A stretch of 64,000 nt of DNA from Seriola aureovittata (lineage: Eukaryota > Chordata > Actinopteri > Carangiformes > Carangidae): NCBI RefSeq assembly GCF_021018895.1, contig NC_079385.1, positions 479,759 through 543,758 of the forward strand, in the 5' to 3' direction. The position numbers and the translations under genes are program-made. Under the pieces are notes generated by a model. It was given only the letters and a program-made list of their open reading frames with translations. It did no database searches and had not been told where the DNA came from. Below, one piece after another: positions 13,311 through 24,087 of the stretch. Position 1 is the first letter of the stretch, and every line of letters starts with the position of its first letter.

Positions 13311-14262
13311 ATTCAGTCTAATCAGTGTGCTGACACCGAGGACCAGATGCCGTTTGTGTTTGTAATAATACAGTATAACAAATGTTAATGTTCCTCCCTA
13401 AGTGGCCGACTGAACGAGACACGTGTTTGGTAACGTAATTAAAGCGGTTGCAGCCACAGTGAATGCAACGTCTACAAAGGTGCAAATTATTAGGGCCGAT
13501 GTTGTGTCGACTTCTGTTTACCCTGTGTTACCCAGAACCCTAACTCCACAACACTATGAGGTGGACACAGACTTGGACCCAAGCTTTCTATAACTCTTAA
13601 AAATAAATAAACAATTATTGACCTGTGGTCTTCTGAGATCTTTGCTCTGAGGCCTCTTTCACATCAGCTGATGTTTTCTAAATGGTTGAGTGTTTATAAG
13701 TCAAAGTGTATCTAACGCACATCTCTGATCTGTCTTCACTGACTGACTCCAGTATTAGCTTCTGTTCATGTCTAGAGTGGAGAGCTTCACACAGTTTCCA
13801 TCACTGTGAATGTTTGTATGATGTTTTCTATATTGAAAAAAACATGGCAATGATTTATGTGTTATTAGTTAATACAGATTGTGTTTATAATTGTAACTTT
13901 GACGAAAATCTGACCATATTTGAAGACCAATTTATAAATAAACAATCACCAATCAGGGAGAAAGTCATCCATTAATTTATATTTCTTTTTTCATTCAAGG
14001 TGAAAAGTCAGTGTTGGCTTTTATGATATTTGATCAGTTTTAGGGTGTTTTCAACCATAAAACACACATCTTACATATTTTAATCTATTAATTTATGCAT
14101 AGCCCTAAAAGATTTACAAAATACAAAGCCGCCCATAGATTTGCAATTTAAAGGAAACATTGAGGTAATTTAGAGGTACTTATTCAGGGATGATTTTTCA
14201 TGGTATTTGGTCCATTTTAAGGAGTTTTTACCATTTAATCCACATAAAATACATACTGGGGG
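13311..14262. other. Intergenic, no recognised content
   Basis: AT-rich sequence between the dennd5b promoter and the 3' side of the RESF1-like gene. No exon or element was recognised. Confidence 0.4.
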
Positions 14263-14396
14263 GGTGGGGGCCCAGTAGCTCACCTTGAAGAGCACATACC
14301 ACAGCAATGGTGTTGGTTTGAATCCAGCCCAGGCCCTTCTCTCAATGACGCTATCTCATTAAAGGCAAATAGTGCCCAAAAAATATAGATAAATGA
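14263..14396 (+). mobile_element. tRNA-derived SINE
   Basis: Box A-like TAGCTCACCTTGAAGAGC at about 14,276 and box B-like GGTTTGAATCC at about 14,309 show the spacing of a tRNA-derived RNA polymerase III promoter. The segment ends in an AAAGGCAAATAGTGCCCAAA tail typical of fish SINEs. Both boxes are diverged, so it is an old copy. Confidence 0.65.
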
Positions 14397-15273
14397 AAAA
14401 CAACACAACACATACACCTTCTGATATTTGCTGTCTCTGTGTATTATGGTTCTTAACATGTTTCACTGGAACATGATGTACACTTTGAGGATATTTTGAA
14501 AAGGATGAAATCAGGTTTAGTGGCCCCCCAAAACAGGTTTCCTGTCATAGTCAACCAAAACTTTACCAAACTGTGGATGAATTCCATATCATTCTGTAAA
14601 TAATTACTATATTTACTGTTTCATTATCATATATTACAGCAATTATAACAATATCCATCAGATGTTTTGATACTAGATGGCCAACTGCTGAAAAAGACTG
14701 ATGAATTGACCAAATATTGATAGGTGAGAATTCTGCAATGACAGCTGTTTAAATGTTTCAGACCATTTCAGGTACATGGAGACACTATTTTCCAGCTGCC
14801 AATTTCATATGGATCCATGGTGAAAGCAGCAACAGAACTAGTCACTTCTGTTTCTGATAAGACGACAGAATCTGAACGATCACAATGAACTATGTCGTTT
14901 AATACAAGCACAAGTGAGTATAATTTAAAATGGAGAGCAACTTTAAGTGCAACCTATATTGCAATGTCTCCATCTAGTGGTGAAAAAGAACAACACATGA
15001 ACCAAACAGATAGGAAGTCATTGAATTTTTTTTTAAATGATATTTACTCACAGCTGAGTACAAAAACAAACATTTAAAAGTGGTGAAGGATATGATTATA
15101 TACTGTGCATCTATCTGTAGTTCTTTTTTTTTTTTATATAAAAAGGACAGAAATGGTTTAAAATATCTGACATATTTCAAGATCTGTATTCAGAGGAAAA
15201 ACATTTAATTATATGAATTTTTTTCAATTTGGAGGCAGCTGTTCAAAAGAACAGTTGACAATGACAACACCAA

Positions 15274-15275
<2 letters not shown>

Positions 15276-15325
<50 letters not shown>
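15276..15325. repeat. (AC)n microsatellite
   Basis: Twenty-five AC units, near the 3' end of the RESF1-like gene. Confidence 0.95.
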
Positions 15326-15327
<2 letters not shown>

Positions 15328-15420
15328 CAGGCTGTCAATGTACTATACAGAAATGCTTTGGAAGATTAAAGACAGAAACAGTGAAACAGTTACAACAATA
15401 AACTGTCCTTTGGAACATGA

Positions 15421-15497
15421 GTCGTAGGAACTGGCACTTTGTTCTCATTGAAAGGATCTTCGAGGGAATCTATACCACTTCCTCTCCCTGACAGAAC
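15421..15497 (-). other. Possible small terminal exon of the RESF1-like gene
   Basis: On the minus strand an acceptor-like ...TTCATAACAG ends at 15,498, followed by short open frames. One ends in RRSFQ-stop. The other remains open to beyond this interval. The large exon to the right already has its own stop, and its candidate donors near 15,817-15,822 are weak, so this is a weak call. Confidence 0.2.
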
Positions 15498-15808
15498 CTG
15501 TTATGAAAAAGAGCAGAGAACAACACGGAAACGATTGCATCTGTATCTCAAAAAAACTGAAAGTATTTAATCGTAGAGTGCATTAGGTGGCTATGAAAGA
15601 ATTATTATTATGCTTGGAGCAAACCATGTAAAGTATCACCTTCCACTGGCCTTGCCTCTCTTGGCATCTCTGACCACTTGCTACCTTCACTCATGAAGTA
15701 TCCTATGATAACAATGAGTGTTGGGAAAATTTGCTTAGATTAGACACATTTGTTTTTATTTGCCTATCAAAAAACAAATGCTCAGAAGAAAGTAACATTT
15801 TAAAGATT

Positions 15809-18800
15809 TCAAAAGAACACACTTTGTTCCCTTATGATGTCTCGATTTCTCGCCTTTGTCAACTCTCTGGCTTCGAACTTGGACCTCTTCAGCAGGGGAG
15901 CTGCAGACTCGAGGGAGTTGTGCCTCTGTGTGGGCACCTTCTCGCAGTGACTAGGTCCTGGCCTCAGTTTCCTCCTTGATTCATAATTTGTGTTTCTCAA
16001 AGCCTCCTCTGTCCCCATGCTAGTTTTTCTGTCCCTCCTGATGGCGACATAGCTCTTCTTCCAGTCTTTTCTCACTTGTTCCAATGCTGATGATTGCACA
16101 GGTGCAGAAGATAATGGGCCTTTGGTAGTTATGCTAGGATGATCTGATGTTGAGGGGTTGCTATAAGAGTGACAACACTTTAGTTTGGATGAAGACAAAT
16201 GTCTTGGAACTGATGTGCTCTGCATAGTTTTAGAAGGAATAGAAAAGGTACTGGTTTCTCCAGACTGTGACAACTCTGAGCTTCGCCTGGCTTCAGGAAT
16301 TTGTGCACTTGTGGAAGTTAAGCTATCGGTGGAGGTGGATGGGCCTTCCAGGCAAGGTAACGACAGTTGTCTTAAAACCAGTCCGGGTTTTGTCATGTTG
16401 GATTGAACCTTATTCTTTGTTCCACAGTGTCTATCAATTGCAGGTTTTGGTTTGGGCACAATTTTTTCTTGTTCATCTCTTTGTGAACGCTTTGTATTCT
16501 TTTCACAGGGGTCCATCTTTTTTCTGGCTGCTGTGGGGGTCTTTGGAGACCTTTGACATTCTTTGGTCTTCGGAGTTTCAGCTTTACCCTGCCTGTGGAC
16601 TTCTTTTGAATGTTTCAAGTAATTGCAGGTTTGATACGACTTCTTAACTAAAAGGCGACGAATCACAGGATTTGGGCTTAAGGTGGAGTCTGCCTCCTTG
16701 TGCACAGACTGGAGCTGCTTCTCTGGTGAGTCATCAGATGAAAATACAGTCTTTTGAAGCTTGTTGTTGGCAACTCCACAAAGACTGTTCACAGATTCAC
16801 TTAAAGGTCTTTTTTGTATAGCAAATAAGGTATCACCACTGTCTTTTGAAACTGATGAGAGTGTTTTCTCTCTCAATTCCTCCTTTTTGCTGATCTGATT
16901 GTCTTTTTTGACCACTTTGTCAGAATCATGGAGAACTTTTCTTCTTTTTGAGGTCGTTTGTCTGTTGGACTTCTGTTGACCACGCTCAGAGTCACCCTTA
17001 GCCTCCATCCGATTTCCACCCTTTTTTATACTGAGGGACAGGTCAGAGGATGTATTGTGCATCAATTCTTTCAACTGTGCACCATTAAGTTTAGACTGGT
17101 ACTGCAGTACTGATGAGTCTGCAGAAGACAATCTCCTTTCTTGGAGCTTTTTTTCAGCAGTTCCACAATCGCTGTCCACAGTCTCCGGTGAAGGTCTCAT
17201 TTGTTGAATTAATTGCACACTGTCACTGTCCACTAAACCTGAAGGGAATAATCTCCCTCTGCTTGCCTTATTGTAGTTTTTGTCACTATCATTGTCTGTG
17301 TCAGAATCAAGGATTATGACATCTTGTGAAGATTTTTTTTCATGTAGAACATACTCAGAGTCAGTTTTGGTTTCAATCAGCTGCCCACTTGTTTCTGTAC
17401 TGTGTGACAAGTCAGAGTCTGCATCATGTACCACTTCGTCATTAAGTTTAAGCTGGCGCTGTGGTGCTGGTGAGGCTGCAGATGGCAGTCTGTTTTTTTT
17501 AAACACTAATCTCTTCCCTTTTGCCTCCATTTCACAGTGTTGGTCACTTTCATCCTCTGTTTCAGAATCAAGAATTATTATGTTTTCCTTTTTTGAAATC
17601 TGTATGTTGGTCTTAGGTTTGACATGCTGTGAGTCAGCTTGGGCCAGTATTAGCTCTGCAGGTTTTTGCATACAGCCCAACTTGCTAAAGCTGCTGGTTT
17701 GACCTTTTTGCACATTTGTAGCCTCATCATTTTCACTCTCTTTTTCAGACTTGGTATCATTGGTCTCTGGAGGCAGATGTGCTGACCTGTTTTTTAACAA
17801 ATGCTCAGACACTGTCATGTAGTTTTGTTCTGATGCAGATGAGTAATCACAACTGTCTTCCGTTTCCCAGCTGTCTTCGGACTCAGAGCTGGACTCTCTC
17901 CTGTTCTGAGGTGTATGTTGTTCTTGCTCAGAGTCCAGTTCATGTTCAGGTGTGCTCCTGCCTAATGCTAACAAAACTGTCCCATACTGTACAGCTTTTG
18001 CCCTTAGAAAGCTCTTAATTGTGTCAAAAACCTCCAGTTTGTAAGATGAAGAAGCTCGTACTGGTTTTGGAACTGGACAATATAACTCACGGTGTGTTGC
18101 ATTTGTGTCACTGTGCCTGTCTTTGTCTCCAGTTTCATCATCATCTAGGACGACCTTTTCAGTGATATCCTGGGCTTCTTCCTCTGGTTCAAATTTAATG
18201 TCTGACATGCTTATAGGTATAACTATATAGTCATCATCCATCTCATCGTCAGTCTCATCTCCATCTTTCAAAACAGAGGAAGGACTATATGAAAAAGAGT
18301 GGTATGTTTCCCATCTCAGACATCTCTCACCGTCACATTTCGGACATAATAGATAATCAGTGTCACCAAAATATGCACAAGAGCATTGTTGTGGTACATC
18401 CAGTGTTCCCGTCTTTGGTGAAATCTGCTTCTTTGCAATCAGTCTCTCATCTGAAATGTTTTCTGTCTCTATCTGAGCTTGACCCCGAAAACATCCATAG
18501 TCTTCATTTTCAAATGGTGACTGCTTATTGTCAGTTTCAGGTACTTGTGTAAGTGAAGGTGTTTCCACAGCCAAACTCACAATCTGTTGATTATCATCTT
18601 CACTTATATCTTCATACTGGCGCTCTTCTAAACATGGTGGGAAGTTTAATTGCTCATGCTCTGTGTTTGGGAGGTTGGTCAACAGCTGTGACATGTCTTC
18701 ATCATCTGAAATGTCTTCATATTGTGGATCTTTCAAAATTTCCACAGAGTCTGCTTCCTCACTCTTGCTTTCAGGTAATAGGTGAGGCTCTGGGAGTTGT

Positions 18801-20962
18801 GAACGTACAGATCCTGGATCCTCCATCACACCTCCATGGCTTGTTTGTTTCCACAGCTGTTCACTTTGGCCTCTAGGAACTGATATTACATTATGAATCT
18901 GAATTTGATCAACTGATGAATTTAGCTTCGAATGTCCAATTACTTTCTGACAGGTAATATGACAATGTTGAGCTTCGGAGTGTTTCTTTTTGTCTGTATA
19001 TGCGTCTTGATTTTCATTGAGTGATGTGAGTACAAGTGTTTCAAATCCAGTTACCACTGAACTTGACTTGGTTTGAAGATCCTCAGAGACGGTCACACCT
19101 CGCACATTGTCCAACCCTACTGCCTCCATTGGTTTTAGATCTGTATCTCCTTTGTCCTTCTCTGTCGTGTGCAAATCCTTGTTAATATTCAACCAAAGAG
19201 ACTTTTCCTCTTCTTTTGACAAGCTGCTGTTGAGCAATAAGCTAGGGTCCTTCTCAGTCAGCCCATCCAAAGTCATTTCCGACATCGTCAGAACCAATGG
19301 ACTTTTATCTTCACTCTTTGTGCAGGTGGCAGCAACTTTCGCCATAATCTGTGGATATTCTGTGGATGTAAAGAGATGAACGTTATCTATATCCCCATTC
19401 CAATACTGTTTCAGTATGACCTTGGAAAAGTTGTCCATCTTTGTAAAGGTCTCTACTTCCTCCAGACTAGCAACCAGCTCCTTCAGTGCAGTTAACGAAT
19501 AATGAACAGTGGTCATGCCATTATGTAAGTACTTATCACACAATTTACTCTGGAAACTTTCATCACTGCTACCAACAAATGTTTTATGTTCACAGTAAAC
19601 ACGTTTCCCATCATCATTTGTAGGCATAATTACATCCAAGAGTATTTTTACTGGATAATTAAAATCTACAGATGCACTGTTATCAACAGATTCATTTTTA
19701 GGAGCATGTTTTAAGTTTCTTATAGGAGAGACAATAGTACCTGTTGAAAAGTTCTCTGAAGCAACTGTAGAACAATCACCTTTGTCTTTGGATTTGGCAG
19801 GTAACTCAGCATTTGCTTTGCTGCCCTTTGAACTGTTCTCTTGAATTGCTGATCCACAGCTGACACTGAGTCTCTCTTCTTTGTTGGAGGTAGAGGTTAT
19901 GGGGTGGTGGGGATGGTCAACATTGTTGGATTTTGATGTGTTGTGGTCAGACTGGAGAATGGAGGCGCTGTTATTAGTGTGAAAACTCTTGTGTCCATCT
20001 TTTCCTTCTTCCCGAGGTGAAACTGTTATAAAATGTTTTAGCTTTTCTGTAATGAAGTCCTGTATTTGATCATCTGTAGGTGGTCCTGTTTTTCCAACTG
20101 GCAATAAGTTTTGAGTTGTAATCTGTCCAAAGTTTAGAGCGTTTAGTGAACTTTTCACCTGCTGACTCTTGCAGGGCACTTCACTTGAAAAATGAGCACT
20201 AGTATTGAGTTCAACGTTGGCATTAGTTTGCCCTGACGAAGAAGACGGGGAGGCATACAAAAATTTTGAATCTCCACAATCTTTCAGTAAGGAATATAGC
20301 AGTGGGCAAGATTTCTGCAGTTTGTTATTAGGTAGAGAAGAACGATAAACTTGCAAAGGAAATGTCTGTGCTGTGACTCCAAGGGCATCTCCCTGAAGTG
20401 CTGCAGAACTGGTACCAGCTGAAAAGGCACTGTTTAAATGTTGTCTTTGCTGCAGAATAGTATTATTGTTCAAATTCGAACCATTCAGGAAGTGTCTACT
20501 AAAATTTTGCTTTGAACATTCCCAATGTTGTCCACTATTATCACCAGACTGTCTCACTGAGTATTCATTATCAGATGTCTCAAAATAACTGCTGCATTGT
20601 GCAGCGGCATGTGGTAATGAATTAAAGTCAGGACCACTGTTCAGAACAGTACATGCAATGTCCGTGGAATTTGGGTGCTGGAATCTAGTGCTTGCTATGC
20701 TTCCTTGTGACTTCTGTTGGTGTTGGAGTCCCTGGAAATGTTGACGTGGTTGTGCGTTGTCTTGCTGCCTCTGAGCTGAAACCACTCTGACCCCCTCAGG
20801 ATATTGAGAAGCTACCATGTTGATTTGCATTCCATTGTCAGGGTGGCCCACTGGTGCATGTTTAACATTGTTGTCCTGATGTGATGTAATAGCATAAGCA
20901 TTACTCTTGTGTTGGAATGCAGGGGAGGCTCCTCCTTGGCTGTGTGGACATCCAGCGCGCAT
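15809..20962 (-). CDS. resf1: RESF1 (KIAA1551)-like large nuclear protein
   Basis: An uninterrupted 1,717-codon frame starts at the ATG at 20,962 (MRAGCPHSQGG). An in-frame TGA lies shortly upstream (about 27 bases), and a splice acceptor lies at 21,015-21,016, so this is the start. The protein is Ser/Gln/Asp-rich and mostly disordered. Around residues 435-545 is a more ordered block (YPVKILLDVIMP ... YWNGDIDNVHLF). Two YEDIS-acidic repeats occur near 747 and 783. A cysteine cluster (CSC ... CPKCDGERC) lies near 857-882. Two hydrophobic-acidic motifs, IIILDSETEDE near 1,125 and VIILDSDTDND near 1,213, have the form of SUMO-interacting motifs. The C-terminus is basic, and its DWKKSYVAIRRDRK segment weakly resembles mammalian RESF1. 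A single giant coding exon, similar length (human about 1,750) and the DENND5B neighbour support RESF1, which in mouse cells works with SETDB1 in silencing endogenous retroviruses. Overall similarity is low. The gene is certain; the identity is probable. Confidence 0.75.
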   Translation of the reverse strand: MRAGCPHSQGGASPAFQHKSNAYAITSHQDNNVKHAPVGHPDNGMQINMVASQYPEGVRVVSAQRQQDNAQPRQHFQGLQHQQKSQGSIASTRFQHPNSTDIACTVLNSGPDFNSLPHAAAQCSSYFETSDNEYSVRQSGDNSGQHWECSKQNFSRHFLNGSNLNNNTILQQRQHLNSAFSAGTSSAALQGDALGVTAQTFPLQVYRSSLPNNKLQKSCPLLYSLLKDCGDSKFLYASPSSSSGQTNANVELNTSAHFSSEVPCKSQQVKSSLNALNFGQITTQNLLPVGKTGPPTDDQIQDFITEKLKHFITVSPREEGKDGHKSFHTNNSASILQSDHNTSKSNNVDHPHHPITSTSNKEERLSVSCGSAIQENSSKGSKANAELPAKSKDKGDCSTVASENFSTGTIVSPIRNLKHAPKNESVDNSASVDFNYPVKILLDVIMPTNDDGKRVYCEHKTFVGSSDESFQSKLCDKYLHNGMTTVHYSLTALKELVASLEEVETFTKMDNFSKVILKQYWNGDIDNVHLFTSTEYPQIMAKVAATCTKSEDKSPLVLTMSEMTLDGLTEKDPSLLLNSSLSKEEEKSLWLNINKDLHTTEKDKGDTDLKPMEAVGLDNVRGVTVSEDLQTKSSSVVTGFETLVLTSLNENQDAYTDKKKHSEAQHCHITCQKVIGHSKLNSSVDQIQIHNVISVPRGQSEQLWKQTSHGGVMEDPGSVRSQLPEPHLLPESKSEEADSVEILKDPQYEDISDDEDMSQLLTNLPNTEHEQLNFPPCLEERQYEDISEDDNQQIVSLAVETPSLTQVPETDNKQSPFENEDYGCFRGQAQIETENISDERLIAKKQISPKTGTLDVPQQCSCAYFGDTDYLLCPKCDGERCLRWETYHSFSYSPSSVLKDGDETDDEMDDDYIVIPISMSDIKFEPEEEAQDITEKVVLDDDETGDKDRHSDTNATHRELYCPVPKPVRASSSYKLEVFDTIKSFLRAKAVQYGTVLLALGRSTPEHELDSEQEQHTPQNRRESSSESEDSWETEDSCDYSSASEQNYMTVSEHLLKNRSAHLPPETNDTKSEKESENDEATNVQKGQTSSFSKLGCMQKPAELILAQADSQHVKPKTNIQISKKENIIILDSETEDESDQHCEMEAKGKRLVFKKNRLPSAASPAPQRQLKLNDEVVHDADSDLSHSTETSGQLIETKTDSEYVLHEKKSSQDVIILDSDTDNDSDKNYNKASRGRLFPSGLVDSDSVQLIQQMRPSPETVDSDCGTAEKKLQERRLSSADSSVLQYQSKLNGAQLKELMHNTSSDLSLSIKKGGNRMEAKGDSERGQQKSNRQTTSKRRKVLHDSDKVVKKDNQISKKEELREKTLSSVSKDSGDTLFAIQKRPLSESVNSLCGVANNKLQKTVFSSDDSPEKQLQSVHKEADSTLSPNPVIRRLLVKKSYQTCNYLKHSKEVHRQGKAETPKTKECQRSPKTPTAARKKMDPCEKNTKRSQRDEQEKIVPKPKPAIDRHCGTKNKVQSNMTKPGLVLRQLSLPCLEGPSTSTDSLTSTSAQIPEARRSSELSQSGETSTFSIPSKTMQSTSVPRHLSSSKLKCCHSYSNPSTSDHPSITTKGPLSSAPVQSSALEQVRKDWKKSYVAIRRDRKTSMGTEEALRNTNYESRRKLRPGPSHCEKVPTQRHNSLESAAPLLKRSKFEARELTKARNRDIIREQSVFF

Positions 20963-21014
20963 TGCATGGAGAGCAATCTTTCAAGTGACGACTTGAGTCA
21001 AGGATTTCTAAGGT

Positions 21015-21030
21015 CTAGGAGACAAAAAAG
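21015..21030 (-). promoter_or_regulatory. 3' splice site upstream of the RESF1-like coding exon
   Basis: On the minus strand a pyrimidine-rich TTTTTTGTCTCCTAG precedes the exon, which starts at 21,014. About 52 bases of 5'UTR follow before the ATG at 20,962. An out-of-frame ATG lies five bases upstream of the start codon. Confidence 0.7.
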
Positions 21031-24000
21031 AAAATATTAGAAACTGGAAAGTCAAGGTGTCCTCGCCACTTAAGCTCATGCGTCCGTGATCTGAGCGAGT
21101 GGCTGGTTCACATTCAATATGTCATGTATGCCTTCTCCACTACAGGCACCTAATCAACTGTGACTAAAAAGAGGCTACAACCAATATTCTACAATAACAA
21201 TGTATCCAATGACAATATATTTTTTACAGTATAGAAAAAAATGTTTTTTTTTCTTCTTGCAGTTATGCACAGGCTGCCCTGCAGCCGAGTCTGACCCCCA
21301 TTTCACTGCTTTGCTTACTGTACATTGTACCTTGCTATGTGACAAACAAAACTTTAATGGCAGCATTGCTCATACATGAAACATAAAATACAATAATATA
21401 AATAATTATTATTAAATTTTTTTTTTTTTTTTTAAACTACAAAAAAACAAAACAAAAGAAAAACACACATACACAACTGAAACATAAAAATACAACATCA
21501 TTGTTGTTTGTGATAACACGCCACTGTTGCATTCCCTCCCCCCGAGAGTACCTGGAACTAGGATGTAGTATATTTAGATTTTTTGTAAAACACCATGATT
21601 AATATTAAATAAGCTGTGCTTCACTATCATCTAAGTAAATGTAAACTGTACATTGTATGTACTGTGGTCATTTAATTATGTTGATCATTATAAAATTACA
21701 TTTGGTAACAGTTTCACCCATATGCCATTTCCAGTTGTGAGCAATATTTTCCTCTAACTTGTGGAATATCACAACCAAACACTAAATTGCTATATTTAAT
21801 TTTTTCTTGAAGAAAAAAACATAATCTCAGAAGTGACTGTTGTAGCTGGCAGTAGATTCGCTACCAGATTCTTCAGTCACCTCTCCATCATCACATTAAA
21901 GAACAAATCAAGCAGCCGCCTATGTTTTCTGACAGTACGGGGCAAAGACAATGCAGGGCCAACAGCCGAATTGTCCCAACGGACAAAAGCTCTACCGAGA
22001 GCTAGTCAGTGGTGTGTGAGGGATTGCTCCATGTCTTTTTGCAAACACATAACATCCCTTCGATGAAAACAGCAGTTGGACAACCAGGTTGTAGACAAAC
22101 AAAGAAAAGTTTAGCCAGATTATCTCAACAACTTTATTTGAAGGTAAACTTTAAGGTGAGCACACCCACAATGCTCACCTTGCTCATCTCAATTGTGTTG
22201 CACAGGAAAACTGCATGCACTCAGTGAAGCAAGTTTGTTAAGTCAATGGGTAACTTGGAAGTTGGAATCATTTTACTGTTTGATGTCATCTTCAGATAGT
22301 TGTGGTTAATCTGTAGGTTTAAAATCTGTTTGACTATCCAACTGTCCTTTGTAAAATCTTTTAAGGTTGCACATTATATGCATGAAAACCTGCAGCCATT
22401 GTTTTCCACATAAGCCCACACATTGGTGGCATCTTGATTAGGGCTGCTTCACATGTTTGTGACTGATGTCACTGTGTGCCATAATAATCATAAAATAACG
22501 CAGGTAAAGCAAGACTTATAATGAAGCTGATTTTATGTTTATCCTATCCATACACTTATTTATCCAGCTCAGACTATTACTGTTTTTTTTGTCTTTTAAA
22601 AAAAAAAAAAAAAAAGAATAAATTCACAACAAATTTGAATTGATTGTTCCAATTTATCTCAACCAGTTTACAACAATCTGCCACATTTTAAGATTTGTGG
22701 TAAAGTACGATAATCAGTTAGTCTTGCATACAGACAGCTTTTGTTGTAGTGTTTTCTAACAGTTCGCTATTAGCTTAACCATCGCGATGTTGACATATAA
22801 AAAGACACCGGGAGTTGGCGGAGGAAACGGATGAAAATATCTCTTATGTTTGTTGCTTGTTGAACAGGTGGTTGGCTGAAGTTCTTATTGGCCTTTTACT
22901 TTTTATTGCACTTACAGTAACGAAAAGTTCAGTGATAGTTGTCTTCAACTCCAGTAATCTTCAGTTATCTTTACTACACTTGGCTCTGTGTCTGGCGCAG
23001 CTTCTGCTGTGCTGTTCACTCCGTGTGTGAATGTGTGTGTGCACACTGTACCTGCAGCCCCGCCTCTCCCAGAGAGCAGAGAGGGCAGGCCAGAGGACAG
23101 AGAAGCAATGTGACCATAGATGATTTAGAAATTAAATATATGGCAGTTAATAATGACTGGTCGCCTCAAACAAATCAATGTATGTATGGCAACAAATCGC
23201 ATCAGCCCTAATCTTGTTGCAATAGCTCATATCAGCTTGCGCTATCACCAAACAGCCAAAATGCTTTCTGACATTACTTGTCAGATGGTTTATGTCATTA
23301 CATTACATTCATTGGGCAGATTCATTGGTACAAATACAATATATACATTCAAATTCAAAAGGAACAAGAGCTAAAACGTTAAGAGTTGGAATAGCAACGT
23401 TCTCAAATAAACAAAGTTCATTCCACCACTATGGGGCCAGGGGAAAGACCAGCCTTGCCCGACTTAACTCATGACATGGAGTGATAGGGCAACTCATCCA
23501 GAGGCTGGTGGAGGAGCACAATGGTCAGCCCGCAGAGTTGGGTTAGACCATGACTTGGAGGCAGCACTTCTTCTCACTGCCCTATAGGCCTTCACCAGAG
23601 TCCTGAACTGGATGCAAGAGAATGATCCATTCTGCATGGCATGCTTGTTTTCTCCATTTTATGTTAATAAAAAGGAAAGAAATCTAGTTTACTGGTATTG
23701 CTAATTGTTGTGAACCAACCCTTAAGGTTTCTGAGACCAAAAGGAAATCTAAGGCCCTGTTCAGACCTGGCATTAACCTGCATCTAGGGTGATCACAAGT
23801 TTGAGATCAGATCACAGAGTGGGTCTGGGCCACATGTGGCCACATTCTTTTAGTAGTGTGAACGCAAATCCTGTGTGATGTGCCACACTAAGGGACTACC
23901 TACTCAACTGATGTCCTCTGCCATAGTCTACTTTGTCCTGCTGCACTTCATAATAATTTACCATTTCCAATGGCTAAACCCTTATTTCTTTGTAGAGTTA

Positions 24001-24079
24001 TGCACAGCACAGTGATTCTTTCAACTCCTTTCTCTCCCACAAACACAGTGGCAAGGGATCTGGCTGTCATAGTCAGATC
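21031..24079. other. RESF1-like 5' intron, mostly unassigned
   Basis: Contains poly-T at about 21,417-21,434 and poly-A at about 22,597-22,615. A CpG-containing segment with TATAAAAAG near 22,795 could be an alternative promoter. At about 23,752 there is a GGCCCTGTTCAGACCTGGCA sequence of the kind found at the ends of fish DNA transposons. No coding exon was recognised. Confidence 0.35.
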
Positions 24080-24087
24080 AGCTAAAA

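Noticed and set aside
16185..19379. Several plus-strand ORFs within 16-19.4 kb
   Set aside because: They are antisense shadows of the 1,717-codon RESF1-like frame, with no domain resemblance.
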